Assembly (NCBI GenBank): GCA_039654915.1
Contig: CM077598.1
Location: 76,040,041-76,104,040, forward strand
Length of the DNA stretch: 64,000 bases
Direction: 5' to 3'
Source of the DNA: Aquilaria yunnanensis
Lineage: Eukaryota > Streptophyta > Magnoliopsida > Malvales > Thymelaeaceae
Part shown: positions 19,429 to 29,836 of the stretch, in pieces
How the letters are laid out: every line of letters starts with the position of its first letter
Numbering within the stretch: the first letter of the stretch is position 1
Program-made: the position numbers and the translations under genes
Notes under the pieces: generated by a model
The model's database searches: none
What the model was told of the DNA's origin: nothing
The model's input: only the letters and a program-made list of their open reading frames with translations

Positions 19429-19905
19429 CCTTCCTCGATCTATAAAAGCCTCCTGCTGTCATACTCTTCATTTCTGTTTTTCTTTGCTCTCACTTTGCTC
19501 TCGTTTGCTTCTATGCCTTTTTCTCCTTTTTTGCGGCGGCTTTAGAGGCAGAGCGATTTTCGGCAACCTTTCACGACAGCGTCCTCAAACCCCGACTTCG
19601 GCAAGACTTTTGGTGGGTTCTGACTTCAAGAGTTCCTTTGGTTTCTGCTTTTCTTTTAGCTTCCCGAAGTCATTTTTCCTCTTTCCGAAGTCATTTTCAT
19701 TCCACCATGCCCATCCTCGAGAGCTGGCAACCTCTTATGTCTCACCCTTGTTGCTCTACTTCTGAAAAATTTGAGAAGTGGAAGAACAAATTTTTCCTTC
19801 CTTCGTATGCCATCACAAGGTTACCTCGCCTTGGTCAATTTAGCTTTATGAACCGGGGTGACGAGGTTACCTTTTTTCGAGCCCAACTGAAGGCCGGACT
19901 TCGGT
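19429..19905 (+). pseudogene. Fragment G: promoter and start of a Tat antisense gene
   Basis: A TATA-like box TATAAAAG (19441-19448) is followed after a pyrimidine-rich leader by ATG at 19707 and 66 codons matching the N-terminus of the antisense gene in B, E and F (ESWQPLMSHPCC, KFFLPSYAITRLPR, FFRAQLKAGLR). Similarity stops abruptly near 19904, where sequence of element D begins. Codon 58 is CGA here, so the TGA in B and E is a derived change. The fragment belongs to a minus-strand Tat element that A inserted next to; its remainder is off-window or deleted. Confidence 0.8.
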
Positions 19906-20336
19906 TAGGACAGAGAGGCTGGAAAACAGAGGACGCTCTCCTCCCTCCGCCTGAATACTCTCTATTCAGCCCTTAGAAATACACGCCAAGCAAGAGCTTT
20001 TGGTGCTTATTACTAGGTCCCCTTCTCTCTAAAAGCACTGACTTCGACGTCGGAGGTTCCCCCCCGGAAAACCACCCCGGGGGCCTCCTAACCCCAGTTT
20101 TCTGAGTGTTTCAGCCAGGTCTCCCTGAAGAATCTCCCCTCCGGACTCTCTCCCATACCGGAGGTCCTTCCTGTCATCACCCTGCCACGGGACCAAGAAG
20201 CTGCCGGCCATCACTTAAGGTGATCCACCTAGGACACCAGTCTTCCTTCTTGACAAGCCTGCACCTCCAGGACCCCCTGCTGCCCTCGCCACTGCACACA
20301 GTGGAGATGCTGGCTCCGCCAATCGGACTTGCATCA
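19906..20336 (+). mobile_element. 5' LTR remnant of Tat composite D (3' part only)
   Basis: This contains the R motif (ACTGACTTCGACGTCGGAGG), a GC stem with A-rich loop (20061-20083), and CTCCTAACC. It ends TTGCATCA two bases before a primer-binding site. The LTR start (TGATAGCC) and promoter are missing. Apart from the R/U5 core it is not similar to the D 3' LTR at 55697-56600, so the two may not come from one insertion. Confidence 0.65.
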
Positions 20337-20338
20337 GA

Positions 20339-20356
20339 TGGCACCATCTGTGGGAA
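20339..20356 (+). other. Primer-binding site of composite D
   Basis: TGGCACCATCTGTGGGAA, a variant of the site in A, B and E with two G-to-A-like differences. Confidence 0.7.
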
Positions 20357-20447
20357 ACACACCCAGGTTGGCGAAGTTGAAGCTCAGCATTCTAAGATAA
20401 AGGGACTCCCGAGGTCCCCATCTGCGCCAGAGATTCAACAGGCAACC

Positions 20448-21417
20448 TGATAGCCAAAGGCTATCGCCTCCTCGGTAGTAACTCCGCGCCAGAATATTGG
20501 CCGAGGAGTCTGACGTCACCCAAGAGAGGATCTTTTTACTGACCTCGGAAGGTGCGAAGTCAAACACTATGAGCTCGAGACTTCGATAGCTCGTCAGGAA
20601 TTTCGAGGACAACACCGTCTCCATCAAGGGGCTAAACTGACCGTCTTCGGGTAAGAGAGCCATCTTCCTAAAACAAGGGAGAATCTCCCCGAAGGAAGAG
20701 GCCCCAAAGAGGTCTTCCCCGAACAAGAAACACCTGAACGAGGGAATCCCCGAACTATGGGTGTGAGTCCCAAAGAAGGTGTTCATCAAGGGCGCTCCCA
20801 GAATTATGGGATAGATCCCGAAGGAGGTGCTCGCACCGAAGGACGGATAGAATCCGAAGAGGGTGCCCGCACCGAAGGGCGACCTTGCCCAGGGGACCTC
20901 GGGAGTACGGTATGAGCATTTAAGGAGCCTCTGACATGTTGCCCACAAGCCCTACACGTCACATCTGAACGGCGAAATGACACGCCGCAGCCGCCCCAGT
21001 CCTGACACAACCCGTCCGGGTCCAGGGCTAAAAGATGCTGCAAACGGCTGCCTGTCCCCTAGGTCCAAAGAGACAGATCAAATCCGACCGAACACGTGTC
21101 ATGATCTGAACGGACCAGCTACTCCTATAAATACTAGGAAATGGGACTGGGCAAAGGACGGGCATTTTCCTCTCTCTGAGAAAACACAGAACAGGCAAGA
21201 CACTTCATCCCTTAGTGTTCTTCCTCCACTCTCACTCAGAAAACTGACTTGGGCGTCGGAGGGTCCTCCCCGGAAAAACAAACCGGGGACCTCCTAACCT
21301 CTTCTTTGAGCTTTTCAGGCGCACTCAGCTGGGAAACCCGAGCTCCAGGCGCTCGCCTCCACAGGAAGTCTCTCCACCTGTCAACATGACAGCAAACGAA
21401 GATGCCTTGGGGCATCA
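20448..21417 (+). mobile_element. Solo LTR (970 bp) of the A/B/E family, plus orientation
   Basis: It begins TGATAGCC and ends GGCATCA, with CAACC duplicated on both sides (20443-20447 and 21418-21422). No internal sequence is present, so it is the product of recombination between the two LTRs of one insertion. TGACGTCA is at 20511-20518, CACGTG at 21093-21098 and TATAAATA at 21126-21133; the R/U5 stem is perfect (21267-21273 with 21283-21289). Orientation is opposite to A, B and E. Confidence 0.96.
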
Positions 21418-21690
21418 CAACCGAATAATGGCAGCAGGGACTTCCCTGACCGAGGGCGACCGCCCTCTGACTATTACCATAGGCTACTCTGTGCAAATTA
21501 CCACGCCCTATCATGGCCGAAATGACGCGGAAGTTAAGCTGAAGATGGCCGCAACAAAATTTGGGCCGAAGGCCTCCTCATCAGTACCTCATTGGGATGA
21601 GAGTCCCATATCAACTCACAAGAATTCGGGAAATGGAGGTCAACGAGATGAGTCCTCGGCAGGAAGCGTGCTCCCCAGAGTATGACCTAT

Positions 21691-21846
21691 GAGAAAAGCA
21701 GGGTCGGGATGACCCAGACCTCCCCACCTAAAGAGTTCTGCACCAAAAAAAAATCGCCATTTCCTCGGCAACGAAGTCAAAACCCATTGCCCCGAAAGGT
21801 CATCTACGACTTGACTGGCGGGCAAAAGGCACCGACTCTACTTCCC
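21691..21846 (+). other. Junction segment in D, unassigned
   Basis: This lies between the gag N-terminal remnant and a pol fragment that is out of order. It has no convincing match to either. The text is rich in AAA and CCG and may be decayed gag. Confidence 0.3.
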
Positions 21847-22630
21847 TGGACATGCTATCACTATTCGAAGTGGCACGCCTCTGAACGACCTCATGAAAAA
21901 GAGTAGAGCTTTCGGAAAAGACTATCAAAATGATGCATCGAACTCGGAATGTACTGGCAGACTACATCACCGAAATCCCAGAAGTAGGGAAGGCTGAAAC
22001 CAATAAGGGAGACAGAGCGAGGGTAGATCTAGAATGGAAAGTCCTTGCCAGTAGAACCCGTAGCGCAGAACGTCAGGGAGCTGAGATGCCTCCTCGGGAG
22101 CTCGAAGGCAGGGAGGCCACCAAAACGATCAAATTTGATTACCAAAAGTGTTGGGCCATCCGAGCATGACAATGCTAGGTATAATAACCTCGCACGAAAG
22201 ATGGAAAGATCCAACACAGAGGAATCTCGCAACCAAAGAAGTCCTGAAAATAGTCATGAAATGGCAGAAAGTCCAAAGACGTTCTGGACGATATTTCCTG
22301 ATTAAGGAAAAACTATGCAGGCAAAGGTACGCAACACCGTTATTAAGATATATCGGTAAAAACGGTGCAGGACGATTCATCTAGGAGGTGTGAAAATGGC
22401 CAGAGACACGCCGACACCTAAAGACTGCCTTCAGAGCGGATAACCTCAGAGAGATTACACCGAGCCACTCCAGGCAGCACCCGAAGATGTGAAGTTCTGC
22501 ATGATAGTAAAGTACTACTTCACTGAGTAGGATGAGGCAGGACCCTAGCATCCATGCCGGTAAAAGAAACACAAAAATTCATCTGGAAGAACATAGTATG
22601 CTGATTTGGCATAGCGACGCTGACACTGGC
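21847..22630 (+). pseudogene. pol: Misplaced pol fragment (RNase H to integrase) within D gag
   Basis: Translated in pieces, the segment matches the end of the first RNase H (HAITIRSGTPLNDLMKK), the tether into the second RNase H (LADYITEIPEV; ARVDLEWK), the linker before integrase (RRSGRYFLIKEKLCRQRYA) and the integrase core (KFIWKNIVC). The catalytic block of the second RNase H and the integrase zinc region are deleted. The LEWK wording matches the D pol at 48691-52148, not A/B/E, so it comes from the same subfamily. At 22630 the sequence switches directly into the middle of gag. Confidence 0.75.
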
Positions 22631-23722
22631 CAAATAATGATTTCCTGTCCAGCAACAGCATGGTATAACTCCCTGGCACACGGGACCTTGCTGAGTTTCC
22701 AGGAGCTGTCTATTGCCTTCACCCAATAGTTCATTGGCAGCAGGCCAACAGCCAAGATGCCAGTACAAATGTTCAACATAGCGTAGTGAAGTGGGGAATC
22801 CATTCGCGACTACGTCAAAAGGTTCAATCGAGAGGCCCTAAGCGTACCTAACTTTCAGCTTGAGATTCGTATCCTCGCAATGATAAGAGGACTTCGGAGG
22901 GACTCCCAACTCTTTTATGAGTTTTCCAAGGACCCCCAAGACACTTTTGGGGAGTTCTATAGAAGGGCCGAATAGCACATGACGGCCGAAGAACTCAAAA
23001 TGGGAGGCCCTAAGGTGGAACACCCTCGACCCGAAGGACTAAGCCACCAGCCTCGTCACCAGAATGATGTTGGAGGAAGGCCCCGAAAACAAAGGGGTAA
23101 AAGGCCAATGACATTCACTCCCCTAAACACCATGAGGACCAGCATTCTCATGGCCTTAGAAAGGCAAGGGACTACAGCTCCAAGGCCGAAGGCCATGACT
23201 TCGAAAAACAAGAAGAACATGAAGAAGTTCTGCCAATTCAACTGAGATCATCATCATGACACTGAAGACTGCTTCCAGCTAATGAAGTACATCGAGTCTC
23301 TGATAAAGCAGGGACAACTTCGCCGGTACTTGCGGATACCTTCGCCGAAAGGAAGAACAAAGAAAGGGGGACCAGGAGGACTATGATTCTGACAGGCGTC
23401 GGGACCGAAGTCCTCGAAAGAATCCGCCACCATCAGCAGGGGTCATCCAAACCATCACTACAAGGATACCCTCAGCTGAGAGAAAAAGAAAGATAAGAGA
23501 ATCTCTATAATGGAGTATGGGAACTCGCCAAACAGCCTTGTTCGTAAGGATGGGTCTACGGTTAAGTTCCCCCATGATGACCCACTCCTTGTCATGGCAA
23601 GGATAGGGAGTTAGGATGTCAAAATAGTAGTCCTGGATGACGGCTCCAACGCTGATGTCATCTTCTCACACCTACTGCCTAAGTTAGGCATCTCAAAAGG
23701 CGACCTCAGCACAGTTGGCTTT
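22631..23722 (+). pseudogene. gag: D gag middle and C-terminus into protease (broken)
   Basis: It matches Gag from ATAWYNS onward (VQMFNIA, IRDYVKRFNREALS, LFYEFSKDP), the nucleocapsid motif (KFCQF, HDTEDCFQL), and the protease start (KFPHDDPLLVMARIG, VLDDGSNADVIFSHLLPKLG). Many stop codons and frameshifts are present. It ends in the protease at about 23720, where the X LTR remnant starts; the protease resumes at 48691 with roughly 50 codons missing, so a deletion removed the joint. Confidence 0.85.
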
Positions 23723-23769
23723 AATTTCTCACTAAAAGTTGTATTTATAGTGAGACTCAACTTCCAGGC
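23723..23769 (-). mobile_element. X LTR copy 1, first remnant
   Basis: These 47 bp match the X solo LTR around its TATA box (complement of TGTATTTATAGTGAGACTCA). The U5 end of about 340 bp is deleted. Element E follows immediately. The rest of this LTR is at 37182-37866 and 48341-48690; the three pieces plus the deletion add up to the 1416-bp size of the intact X copy. Confidence 0.88.
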
Positions 23770-24740
23770 TGATGCCCCAAGGCATCTTCATTTGCTGTCA
23801 TGTTGACAGGTGGAGAGACTTCCTGAAGAGGCGGGCGCCTGGAGCTCTGGTTTCCCAGCTGAGTGTGCCTGAAAAGCTCAAAGAAGAGGTTAGGAGGTCC
23901 CCGGTTTGCTTTTCTGGGGAGGACCCTCCGACGCCCATGTCAGTTTTCTGAGTGAAAGTGGAGGAAGAACACTAAGGGATCAAGTGTCTTGCCTGTTTTG
24001 TGTTTTCTCAGAGGGAGGAAAAAGCCCATCCTTTGCCCAGTCCCATTTCCTAGTATTTATAGGAGTAGCTGGTCCGTTCAGATCATGACACGTGTTCGGT
24101 CGGATTTGATCTGTACTTTTGGACCTAGGGGACAGGCAGCCGTTTGCAGCCTCCTTTAGCCCCAGACCCGGACAGGTTGTGTCAGGACTGGGGCGGCTAT
24201 GGCGTGTCAGTTTGCCGTTCTGATGTGACATGTAGGGCTTGTGGGCGGCATGTCAGAGGCTCCTTAAATGCTCATACCGTACTCCCGAGGTCCCCTGGGC
24301 GAGGTCGCCCTTCGGTGCGTGCAACCTCTTCGGATTCCATCCGTCCTTCGATGCGAGCACCTCCTTCGGGATCTATCCCATAGTTCTGGGAGTTCCCTTG
24401 ATGAACACCTTCTTCGGGACTCACACCCATAGTTCGGGGATTCCCTTGTTCAGGTGTTTCTTGTTCGGGGAAGACCTCTTCGGGGCCTCTGCGTTCGGGG
24501 AGATTCTCCCTTGCTTCAGAGAGGTGGCTCTCTTACCCGAAGACGGTCAGTTTGGCCCCTTGATGGAGACGGTGTTGTCCTCAAAATTCCTGACGAGCTA
24601 ACCAAAGTCTCGAGCTCATAGTGTTTGACTTCGCACCTTCCGAGGTCAATGAAAAGATCCTCTCTTGGGTGACGTCAGACTCCTCGGCCAATATTTTGGC
24701 AGGGAGTTACTACCGAGGAGGCAATAGCCTTTGGCTATCA
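23770..24740 (-). mobile_element. 3' LTR of element E (971 bp)
   Basis: It begins TGATAGCC and ends GGCATCA on the minus strand, and carries the same promoter signals as B. It differs from the 5' LTR of E mainly by C/T and G/A changes. Confidence 0.95.
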
Positions 24741-24753
24741 CAGGCCCCCTTCC
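24741..24753 (-). other. Polypurine tract of element E
   Basis: GGAAGGGGGCCTG on the minus strand, directly against the LTR. Confidence 0.8.
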
Positions 24754-25563
24754 GAAAAGCCAAAGTGAGAAACTTCGGTTCATCGGTTTTCGGGTCCTGT
24801 GGTTGTGATATCTGTGCCAAAGACGCCTTCTTCTACTTGTAGCGATGGGCAGCATTTTTGTGTCCTCGAGGCGCGAGAAGATAGGCTGTCCCTGTGCCGA
24901 AGATACACCCTCTGCCCGAAGTCACAGGCTGTCTCTTGGTATCCTCGTGGCGAGGGAAGATAGGATAACCTTGTACCGAAGATAGACCTTTTGCCCGAAG
25001 TCACAGGCTGTCTTTTGGTGTCTTCGAGGTAACCTACTTTTTTGCCTTTATAGGTCTGCTCATGCGTCGCGTCCTGTGTCTAGCGGAGTCAGTCTAGGGC
25101 GACGCCTCTAGACCAAACGATGTCAGAGGGCGCGCTCGACGTGATGGACGACACGTGGCACATTTGCTGCGCGATGGCTGACACATGGCGCACTTTTATT
25201 GGGTAAGAATGCACTGAGTACGGCAGGCGCGACTTTTCAGGCGCTCTTTAGCAGTTATGGCGACGCTTCACCTTCCAAGGGGTACTAACGGTTCTCCTGG
25301 CCTTCTCGGCCTATATATATCAGTCCTGTCAGAACCCTCTTTCTGCTTCTGCTTTTGCTTTCTTTTGCCTTCTAATTCTCTCCCGATTTTCCGTGGCGGT
25401 TCTCCTTTTTCAGGCGTTTTTCCAACCACTTTTCACGACGGCTTCCAGAAATCCAGATTCCGGCAAGACCTTTGGTGGGTTTTAGTCCTTTTGCTCTTTT
25501 CAAAGCTTCTTCTTTGTTTTTCCCGAACTCGTTTTCCTTGTTTTTCCTGAACTCATTTTCATC
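24754..25563 (+). promoter_or_regulatory. Promoter and leader of the antisense gene in E
   Basis: There is no gene in these 810 bp. TATATATAT at 25312-25320 lies 244 bp before the antisense ATG at 25564, preceded by TTCTCGGCC as in B. Compared with B this copy has an extra CGAAG-rich block near 24830-24960. Confidence 0.55.
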
Positions 25564-28500
25564 ATGCCTGTTCCTGAGAGTTGGCAAGCTCTTCTTTCTC
25601 ACCCTTGCTGCACTACTCCGGCAAAACTAGCGAAGTGGAAGAAAAAGTTTTTCTTACCCTCTTACTCTGTGACGAGGTTGCCCCGTCCTGACCAATTTCC
25701 TTTCTCCAACCGAAGTGATGAAATCACCGTTTTCTGAGCCCAACTGAAGGCCAGACTTCGGTATCCCCCCCCGGAGATGGTTAGCGTGTTCTGCAACTTC
25801 CATGGCATTGCCGTTAACCAACTCCCACCGAACTCGTATTGCTATTTCAACGCCTTCCTCTGTATGTGCGGCGTTTTCAAAATAAAACCTCACTTTGTAG
25901 CTTTTCTTCAGTACTACAAGCTCTTCGTGGTCCCGAAGGGTGGCTTCTACTTTATGCTACCTCGGGGATCCAGGAGCAAAAAGTATACGTTCACCTTTGC
26001 CACCAAAGACAGCTGGCGAGGGTGGCAACAAAAATTCTTTTTCCTTAAGAAGTCGGAGGCTTGGTCGCACGTCTTGTTGGGTTTCGGGAGCCAAACAGCG
26101 CAGCGGAATTTAACCGAAACCCTCCAGGATCCAAGTGAAACGGGGTAAACCGGGTGTTCGAAAATTTCATACCTAATTTTCGGTTGAGATCTCTCACTCA
26201 ACTGTAGAGTCGAATCACAAAACCTGAACAGTTGACGTGTTCAGGCTCTCTATGGTATCCACACGAGCCTCTCGGGATCACCACACTTCCACCACGTCCC
26301 GGCAGATGCGTTTCTCTTGCGCTCGCAGTGCTAGCTTGCGTCCTCCAAGGAATTGCAAGAGAAGAGTGCGGCTGTCCTTTTGGGAGGCTAGGGCAAGGAG
26401 ACCTGCGAATTTCTCACTTAAAAGTTGTATTTATAGTGAGACTCAACTTCCAGGCCTAATGGGTTTCAAAGCCCTAATCCAATTAGGATTTAATTTCGGG
26501 CTTAATAATGGCTCAACTCCTTGGCCCATTATTAATACGAAATTAAAGTGAAACCATAACCCAAATAATTAGCCCATGCACTCTAATGATCCAAATAGCT
26601 CTACGTGTGCGACCCAATAGGCTCTTGCCATGTTGGCAATGATCATAAATCACATTTATGATCATAAGCAATGAGCGGTGTCTAGCAACACATCATTGCT
26701 ACCCAAGTGACAAGATTGTCGGTGAATCGACTAAACCTTTATGATCATCACCGATATATGCCATTGTCCCTTTGTCCAAGATATCAAGACTAAGCACGAG
26801 ACATGGAATGTGTCACTCTCGTATAGCCCAATCTTTGGTTTCTTGATTACCGAGTAGACCAACTTAAACTGACGACATTGATATCATATATCAACTCATC
26901 GGAGCATGGCCATGCATTTTCTAAGTCTCACTCTATCAAGGGGCCCAAAGATATCACTCCCGTTACATAGGAGGGACAAATCCCATCTTGATCATACAAA
27001 TCCCTCTGCATGATATGTGACATACCCATTGACCTCCTTCAAGTTCACTCAGTTACGAGCAACAAAGGAAAGTATCAAAGTATGTGACTCACATGTAGGG
27101 AACCTTGATGATCTTAGGTCGAAGGACTACATATACCATAATCACTATGAGAATCACTTATGACACTCATATAACGATCCATGAAGTGTTCTCATGGTGG
27201 GTCGGTCCAGTACACAAGTTCTCCAACTTGTACCCATATGTAGACTACATATCTCATATTAGTCTCCACATATGCTAGTCATTATGTATTATTGCAACCC
27301 GCTCCACAATAATACTATACTAGGGACGTTTAAGAATATCATTATTCTAGGGTTACAATTATGTTTATTACGTTACGCAGAAACAAAACAACAAACAAAA
27401 TTGCTGGATTAACGCCTCAATAAAATATCATGACTCAATTTGCAAAAATACAATCATCTCATGATTGGCTTTTTGGGCACAACACTAACACGTCTCGACC
27501 AAGTGGGCTCAGGGGAGGCTCAAGATGGATGTTGTTGACCCAAAGATACTGCTAGACGCCGACGTAGCACCTATCTTTGAGGACTTCGACAGGCGCATCC
27601 GGGCCATCTCTGACTGGGCTGCCGAGGTCTCTCCTCGTGCCCTTTACCCCTTTCCGATCAACTGGATGCTCATGACCGAAGAGGTCCTTCGGGAACTCAA
27701 GGTGGTAAAGGAGCATGTGACAGACCTCAACATGCCGAAACCGGCTTCTTCGGGGAAGGACTCCTGGCTCGTGAAACTCCTTCGGGGGAAAGAGACTTAT
27801 GAGTCTTTTTACGAGAGTAAGTTACTTTCTCATTTTTTCCTTCATAACTTCATCTTGGACTTACACTGATCTTCTTTTCCTTTTCTCAGAGATGGGCGAC
27901 AACGCGGCTGCCTTCTACAAGGCTCTTTTTACCGGGCAGGCCGAGAGGGGCGAACAGACAAAGAAGGCCGCCTCTCGGAGGCGGAAGCAGACTTCGGGCG
28001 GCCCTCCTTCTAAAAGGGCAAAGAAAGCTGCTCCTTCCTCTCTTCCGCAAATTTCGGAGGAGGTAGGCGAGGAGCCCGAACACCCTGCTGCCCCTTTGCT
28101 CGAGGTTCCTTCTGTCGACATCCCTTCTTCCGACGTCCTTCCTCAAAGCCCCACGCCTTCGCATGCTCTTCTGGAGGGCGATGGGGAGGAGACCCCTTCT
28201 GCCGAGGAACAGAGACAAAATAAGAGGCAAGGGGATCTCTACAGAGGCGGCGTCGATTCTTGACGACGACGTTACCGAGGTGCCAGCAGGTTTGTACTTT
28301 GTCGAAGAACCTTTTTTCTCTTGTAAATCCTTAAGAGTTTTCTGGCCTTAACCAATTTTTCTGCTTTGTTTTGCAGCGGAGGTGGCCGCTCCTGACTGGG
28401 TTGCCGAACACGCCCGCAAGAGGGCCCTTCGGGATGCCAAAGTCCCAGCGGGGAAAGTTCCGAATGAGCCCTTCTGGATGTTCACAGAGGACATGAATAT

Positions 28501-29432
28501 GTACTCCGAGGACTGTCCCGAGATGGCCAGGCAGATGTGCAAAGGGGTTTTTACTGAGGCCTCTTACAAAGCCCTTACGGAGGCCTACCCAGGCGACATC
28601 TCTTTGGCCGCCAAACTCACTGAACATGCCGCCCAGGTACGCTTCACTGTTTCCTTAGTGCCAATTTCGCCTTTGCTTTTTACTTAGCATCATTTTCCCT
28701 TTGTTTGTTTTTTTTTTGCAGCTGATGGGGTATGCCGGGTTGCTCCGTGTTCGGGTGGCGCGAGAGTCAGAAAGGAGGGCGTCACTCTGGGACCTTTACA
28801 CCAAGATGAAGGCCCAGTGTTCGGCGTTGGCTTCCGATAATGCTCAGCTGAAGCAGTCTTCGGAGAGGGAAATTGCTGAACTTTGGGAGGGGTTCATAAA
28901 AGAGAAAGAGGAACTTGAGAAAGGCACCTCCCAGAAACTTTCCTACATCGGCTCTCGGATGGCGGAGCTGACTTCGACCGTAGAAGCGATTCAAAAGGAT
29001 AAGTCAGAAAGTGACGCAATCCTTGCGAGGACGCTCGAGGAAAAGGCCCAGCTCGAAGCCGAGGTCGCATCTCTGAAGAAGCCTTTAGAAGAGAAGAAGA
29101 AGATGAAGGCATTGAAGAGAAAGCTTAAGGATCTGGAGAAGGATTACGCGGATCTGGAGAAGGACTATGCAGATTTGGCGGTCAAGAAGCGGGAGTCCGA
29201 TGATATGACGAAGTTGGGCTTTCAAGACGGCTTCTGTCTTGCTCGGCACCAAATTCTGCAGAAGTTCCCAGATTTTGACCTCTCCTTCCTGGAAGGCATG
29301 AACATCCCGAAGGAGCCTCGGTGGACTTGGTCCAAGATCGAGCACTTGAAACTGCCTCCTTCTTTCCCGGCGCCGAAGGCTACCGACCAAAGCACAGAGG
29401 CTGGCAGTTCTCAAGACGTCGAGGTTCCTTAG
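25564..29432 (+). pseudogene. Antisense four-exon gene of element E, interrupted by X solo LTR
   Basis: Exons are 25564-26074 plus 27496-27816 (exon 1, split by an X LTR), 27890-28289, 28377-28636 and 28722-29432. After removing the LTR and one copy of its duplication, exon 1 is 832 bp, exactly the length in B; exons 3 and 4 are also identical in length to B (260 and 711 bp). GT/AG signals and phases are conserved. The TGA at codon 58 (25735-25737) is shared with B. A one-base gain near 28213 shifts exon 2. The encoded domains are the same as in B. Confidence 0.85.
26075..27490 (-). mobile_element. Solo LTR of family X (1416 bp), inserted in exon 1 of the antisense gene of E
   Basis: On the minus strand the LTR starts TGTTAGTGTTGTGCCC and ends AAACCCAACA, with duplicated CGTCT on both sides (26070-26074 and 27491-27495). 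A TATA box TATAAATAC is on the complement of 26427-26435, giving a U3 of about 1.05 kb. It carries no coding sequence, so the superfamily cannot be fixed here. Copies: a split one in D (23723 to 48690) and one cut by the window end (63450-64000). Confidence 0.93.
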
Positions 29433-29566
29433 TTTGTACTAGGGCCTTTTGTCTTCATTTTCTTCTTCTTTTTTGTAGTCTTTCAGCAACTTTCTTCTTT
29501 GTAAGCACTCTTTGGCTCAATAGATAAAAATTTGGCTAAGTATTTTTTGCCAGATCCCTTTGTTTC

Positions 29567-29737
29567 CCTTTGTCCCGAACATAATTCAGTCGAGAGACTT
29601 CGGAAAACCATACTTTTGCTTTCCTTTGTCTCGAACATATTCGCTCAAGGGACTTCGGAAAACCATACTCTTGCTTTCCTTTGTCCCGAACATATTCGCT
29701 CAAGGGACTTCGGAAAACCATACTTTTGCTTTCCTTG
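29567..29737. repeat. Tandem repeat of about 56 bp, three copies, in element E
   Basis: Same unit and position as in A and B, between the convergent antisense gene and pol. Confidence 0.8.
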
Positions 29738-29836
29738 GCGATTGCTTTCGTGAGACTCTTGTTTTGTACTTCTTCAGAACTTTTTACTTAGACAAATTTG
29801 TCCAACTTGTGCAATACAACTTTCCCACCAAACTTT

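Larger units (their letters stand above)
20307..21690 (+). pseudogene. gag: D gag N-terminus, split by a solo LTR
   Basis: Met at 20307 lies in the LTR; the frame crosses the primer-binding site (GTICGKHTQV) and matches the other Gag N-termini (KIKGLPRSPSAPEIQQAT). It is interrupted at 20447 by a solo LTR and resumes at 21423 (TSLTEGDRPLTITIGYS). It degrades after the QRDESSAGSVLPRV block (near 21685), where the homologous NLPLGARLAERA segment should begin. Confidence 0.75.

Noticed and set aside
19429..19905. Second promoter or leader belonging to element A or B
   Set aside because: It lies outside the LTR end of A and matches the antisense-gene start of a different Tat copy.
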